Assembly (NCBI GenBank): GCA_030706065.1
Contig: JAUZPH010000188.1
Span: forward strand, 1-6,995
From: Bacillota bacterium
GTDB lineage: Bacteria; Bacillota; Clostridia; Clostridiales; Clostridiaceae
Reading direction: 5' to 3'
DNA length: 6,995 nucleotides
Shown: positions 5,856 to 6,995 of the stretch, one piece after another
Position numbering within the stretch: position 1 is the first letter of the stretch
Layout: each line of letters starts with the position of its first letter
Notes under the pieces: generated by a model
What the model saw: only the letters and a program-made list of their open reading frames with translations
Databases searched by the model: none
Told to the model about the DNA's origin: nothing
Translations under genes and position numbers: made by a program

Positions 5856-5861
5856 AGGAGG
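5856..5861 (+). promoter_or_regulatory. ribosome binding site of the LysM gene
   Basis: A perfect AGGAGG lies 10 nt before the ATG at 5872. It rules out the in-frame TTG at 5842, which lies upstream of it and inside the palindrome. Confidence 0.85.
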
Positions 5862-5871
5862 AAGTGAAATT

Positions 5872-6942
5872 ATGGATAAAAAGAAGAGGATTGTGCTGAT
5901 TGTATTGTTTGTTATCGGCATTGGTATATGTACCTGGAGCATATATAGGTCTTTGATGACTATATCACAGAACAGCGGCAGCTCAGCAGCGGAACAGACA
6001 GGAAAAAACAGCAGTTCTCAAAGTACCGGCAAAACAGGTAGTCCTACTATCATTGACAATGGTGATAATTCAAGTGGTGATAACAGTGATGCCGATACCG
6101 AGGATACCAACAAGAACACTACTGGTACCGGAACCCAGACAAATGGAATTAGTACTCAGAAATATACAACCTATACTGTTAAAAAGGATGAGACTTTAAA
6201 GAATATCTGTACAGAGTATTCAGATAAGTGCCCTTCACAAGTTTTGTCAAAAGCAATAATGAATGCCAATAATTTAAAAAGTACTGCCGACATAAAAGAA
6301 GGAATGGAGTTAAAGATTCCCGATAAATACTTAAACGGTGGAATCAAATATACAGTGAAGAGCGGAGATTCTCTTTCTTCAATAGCTACTAAATATATGA
6401 AAGATGCTAAGCTTGCCGATGCCATCAAGGCACTTGAGGAGGACAATTTTCTTTCATCTGATTCCATAAAGGTTGGGGATCAGCTGTTTGTGGCCTCCAC
6501 AGAAAGCAGTGCAGTCAGTACAAATGTAAAGAATGAAAGCAATGATCAAAGTACAAGTACTATGAGCAATCTTACAAACAGAACAGGGGCTCTTGATGAG
6601 TATACTGTAAAAGATGGCGAAAGCCTTGCTGCTATAAGTGATAAATACAATGAAACATGTCCGCAGAAAACAGCCTCTAATATAATCTTAAAGATTAATG
6701 GATTATCAAAGAGTACAGACATAAAGGCTGGAATGAAGATTAAACTCCCGGATAAGTATCTTTCCGAAGGCGAAATCTATACTGTAGCTGCAGGAGACAC
6801 TCTATATGATATAGTTTCAAAGAATATGGCTGATATCAATGTTAACGATGGAATTACAATATTGACAGAGGATAATGGCATAAGTAACGGCGTCATTATA
6901 CCTGGCCAGAAATTGTTCATAGCATCAGTCAGCAAGCAGTGA
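5872..6942 (+). CDS. membrane-anchored protein with four LysM domains
   Basis: Protein of 356 aa, predicted to sit outside the membrane and bind peptidoglycan. Lysines 3-5 followed by a hydrophobic helix (about 7-27) look like an uncleaved signal anchor; C20 is not in a proper lipobox. A low-complexity linker rich in Ser, Thr, Asn, Asp and Gly (about 33-97) follows. Four LysM repeats come next: about 100-150 (YTVKKDETL), 159-208 (YTVKSGDSL), 243-293 (YTVKDGESL) and 302-351 (YTVAAGDTL), each ending in a KIP-, LFVA- or LFIA-like strand. Repeats 1 and 3 resemble each other, both with a CP pair (C120 and C263) and a following PDKYL; repeats 2 and 4 form the other pair. This suggests duplication of a two-LysM module, with a second linker at 209-241. 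No hydrolase, amidase or other catalytic domain is present, so it may be a wall-binding adaptor. Possibly co-transcribed with the AAA gene. Confidence 0.9.
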   Translation: MDKKKRIVLIVLFVIGIGICTWSIYRSLMTISQNSGSSAAEQTGKNSSSQSTGKTGSPTIIDNGDNSSGDNSDADTEDTNKNTTGTGTQTNGISTQKYTTYTVKKDETLKNICTEYSDKCPSQVLSKAIMNANNLKSTADIKEGMELKIPDKYLNGGIKYTVKSGDSLSSIATKYMKDAKLADAIKALEEDNFLSSDSIKVGDQLFVASTESSAVSTNVKNESNDQSTSTMSNLTNRTGALDEYTVKDGESLAAISDKYNETCPQKTASNIILKINGLSKSTDIKAGMKIKLPDKYLSEGEIYTVAAGDTLYDIVSKNMADINVNDGITILTEDNGISNGVIIPGQKLFIASVSKQ

Positions 6943-6995
6943 TCTAGAAACAATAAACTCCGATAAGTAAACAGAGCAGCTTCACCATTTTCCCA

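Noticed and set aside
6943..6995. Terminator after the LysM gene
   Set aside because: No stem followed by a T run is visible in the remaining 53 bases; it may lie beyond the window.

Overview
The window is AT-rich and every gene lies on the + strand. Strong Shine-Dalgarno sites, U-tract terminators, a yybP-ykoY riboswitch, a DUF554 membrane protein and a LysM cell-wall protein point to a low-GC Gram-positive bacterium. Class Clostridia is the most likely group, possibly the cellulolytic Ruminiclostridium lineage. That placement is inferred from gene style; no marker gene is present.

Layout. Positions 1-254 hold a complete yybP-ykoY (Mn2+-sensing) riboswitch with its intrinsic terminator. The 3' strand of the closing helix P1 is also part of the terminator stem, so the two folds exclude each other and metal binding should switch transcription on. 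Positions 293-426 hold a small palindromic repeat element, MITE-like copy 1. Positions 468-3140 encode a P2-type cation ATPase with a full set of catalytic motifs. It was probably named a Ca2+ pump by homology, but the riboswitch argues for Mn2+ export. A terminator follows. Next come a DUF554 membrane protein (3250-3966) with its own promoter and terminator, an intergenic stretch ending in the longer MITE-like copy 2 (4170-4363), an orphan AAA ATPase fused to a PD-(D/E)XK-like C-terminal domain (4393-5790), and a membrane-anchored protein with four LysM domains (5872-6942). The last 53 bases show nothing recognisable.

How the parts relate. The riboswitch and ATPase form one metal-homeostasis unit. 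The DUF554 gene is insulated by terminators on both sides. The AAA/nuclease-like gene and the LysM gene have no terminator between them and could be co-transcribed, but nothing links their functions.

The least expected content is the pair of MITE-like repeats. They share 18-bp imperfect terminal inverted repeats with TA at both ends. They differ in length by exactly 60 bp, which is the spacing of two 26-bp direct repeats inside the long copy. Their central hairpin shows a compensatory base-pair swap. Both carry a promoter-like sequence at the right end, pointing into the downstream gene. Copy 1 lies between the riboswitch terminator and the gene it controls. No large new multi-gene system is visible.
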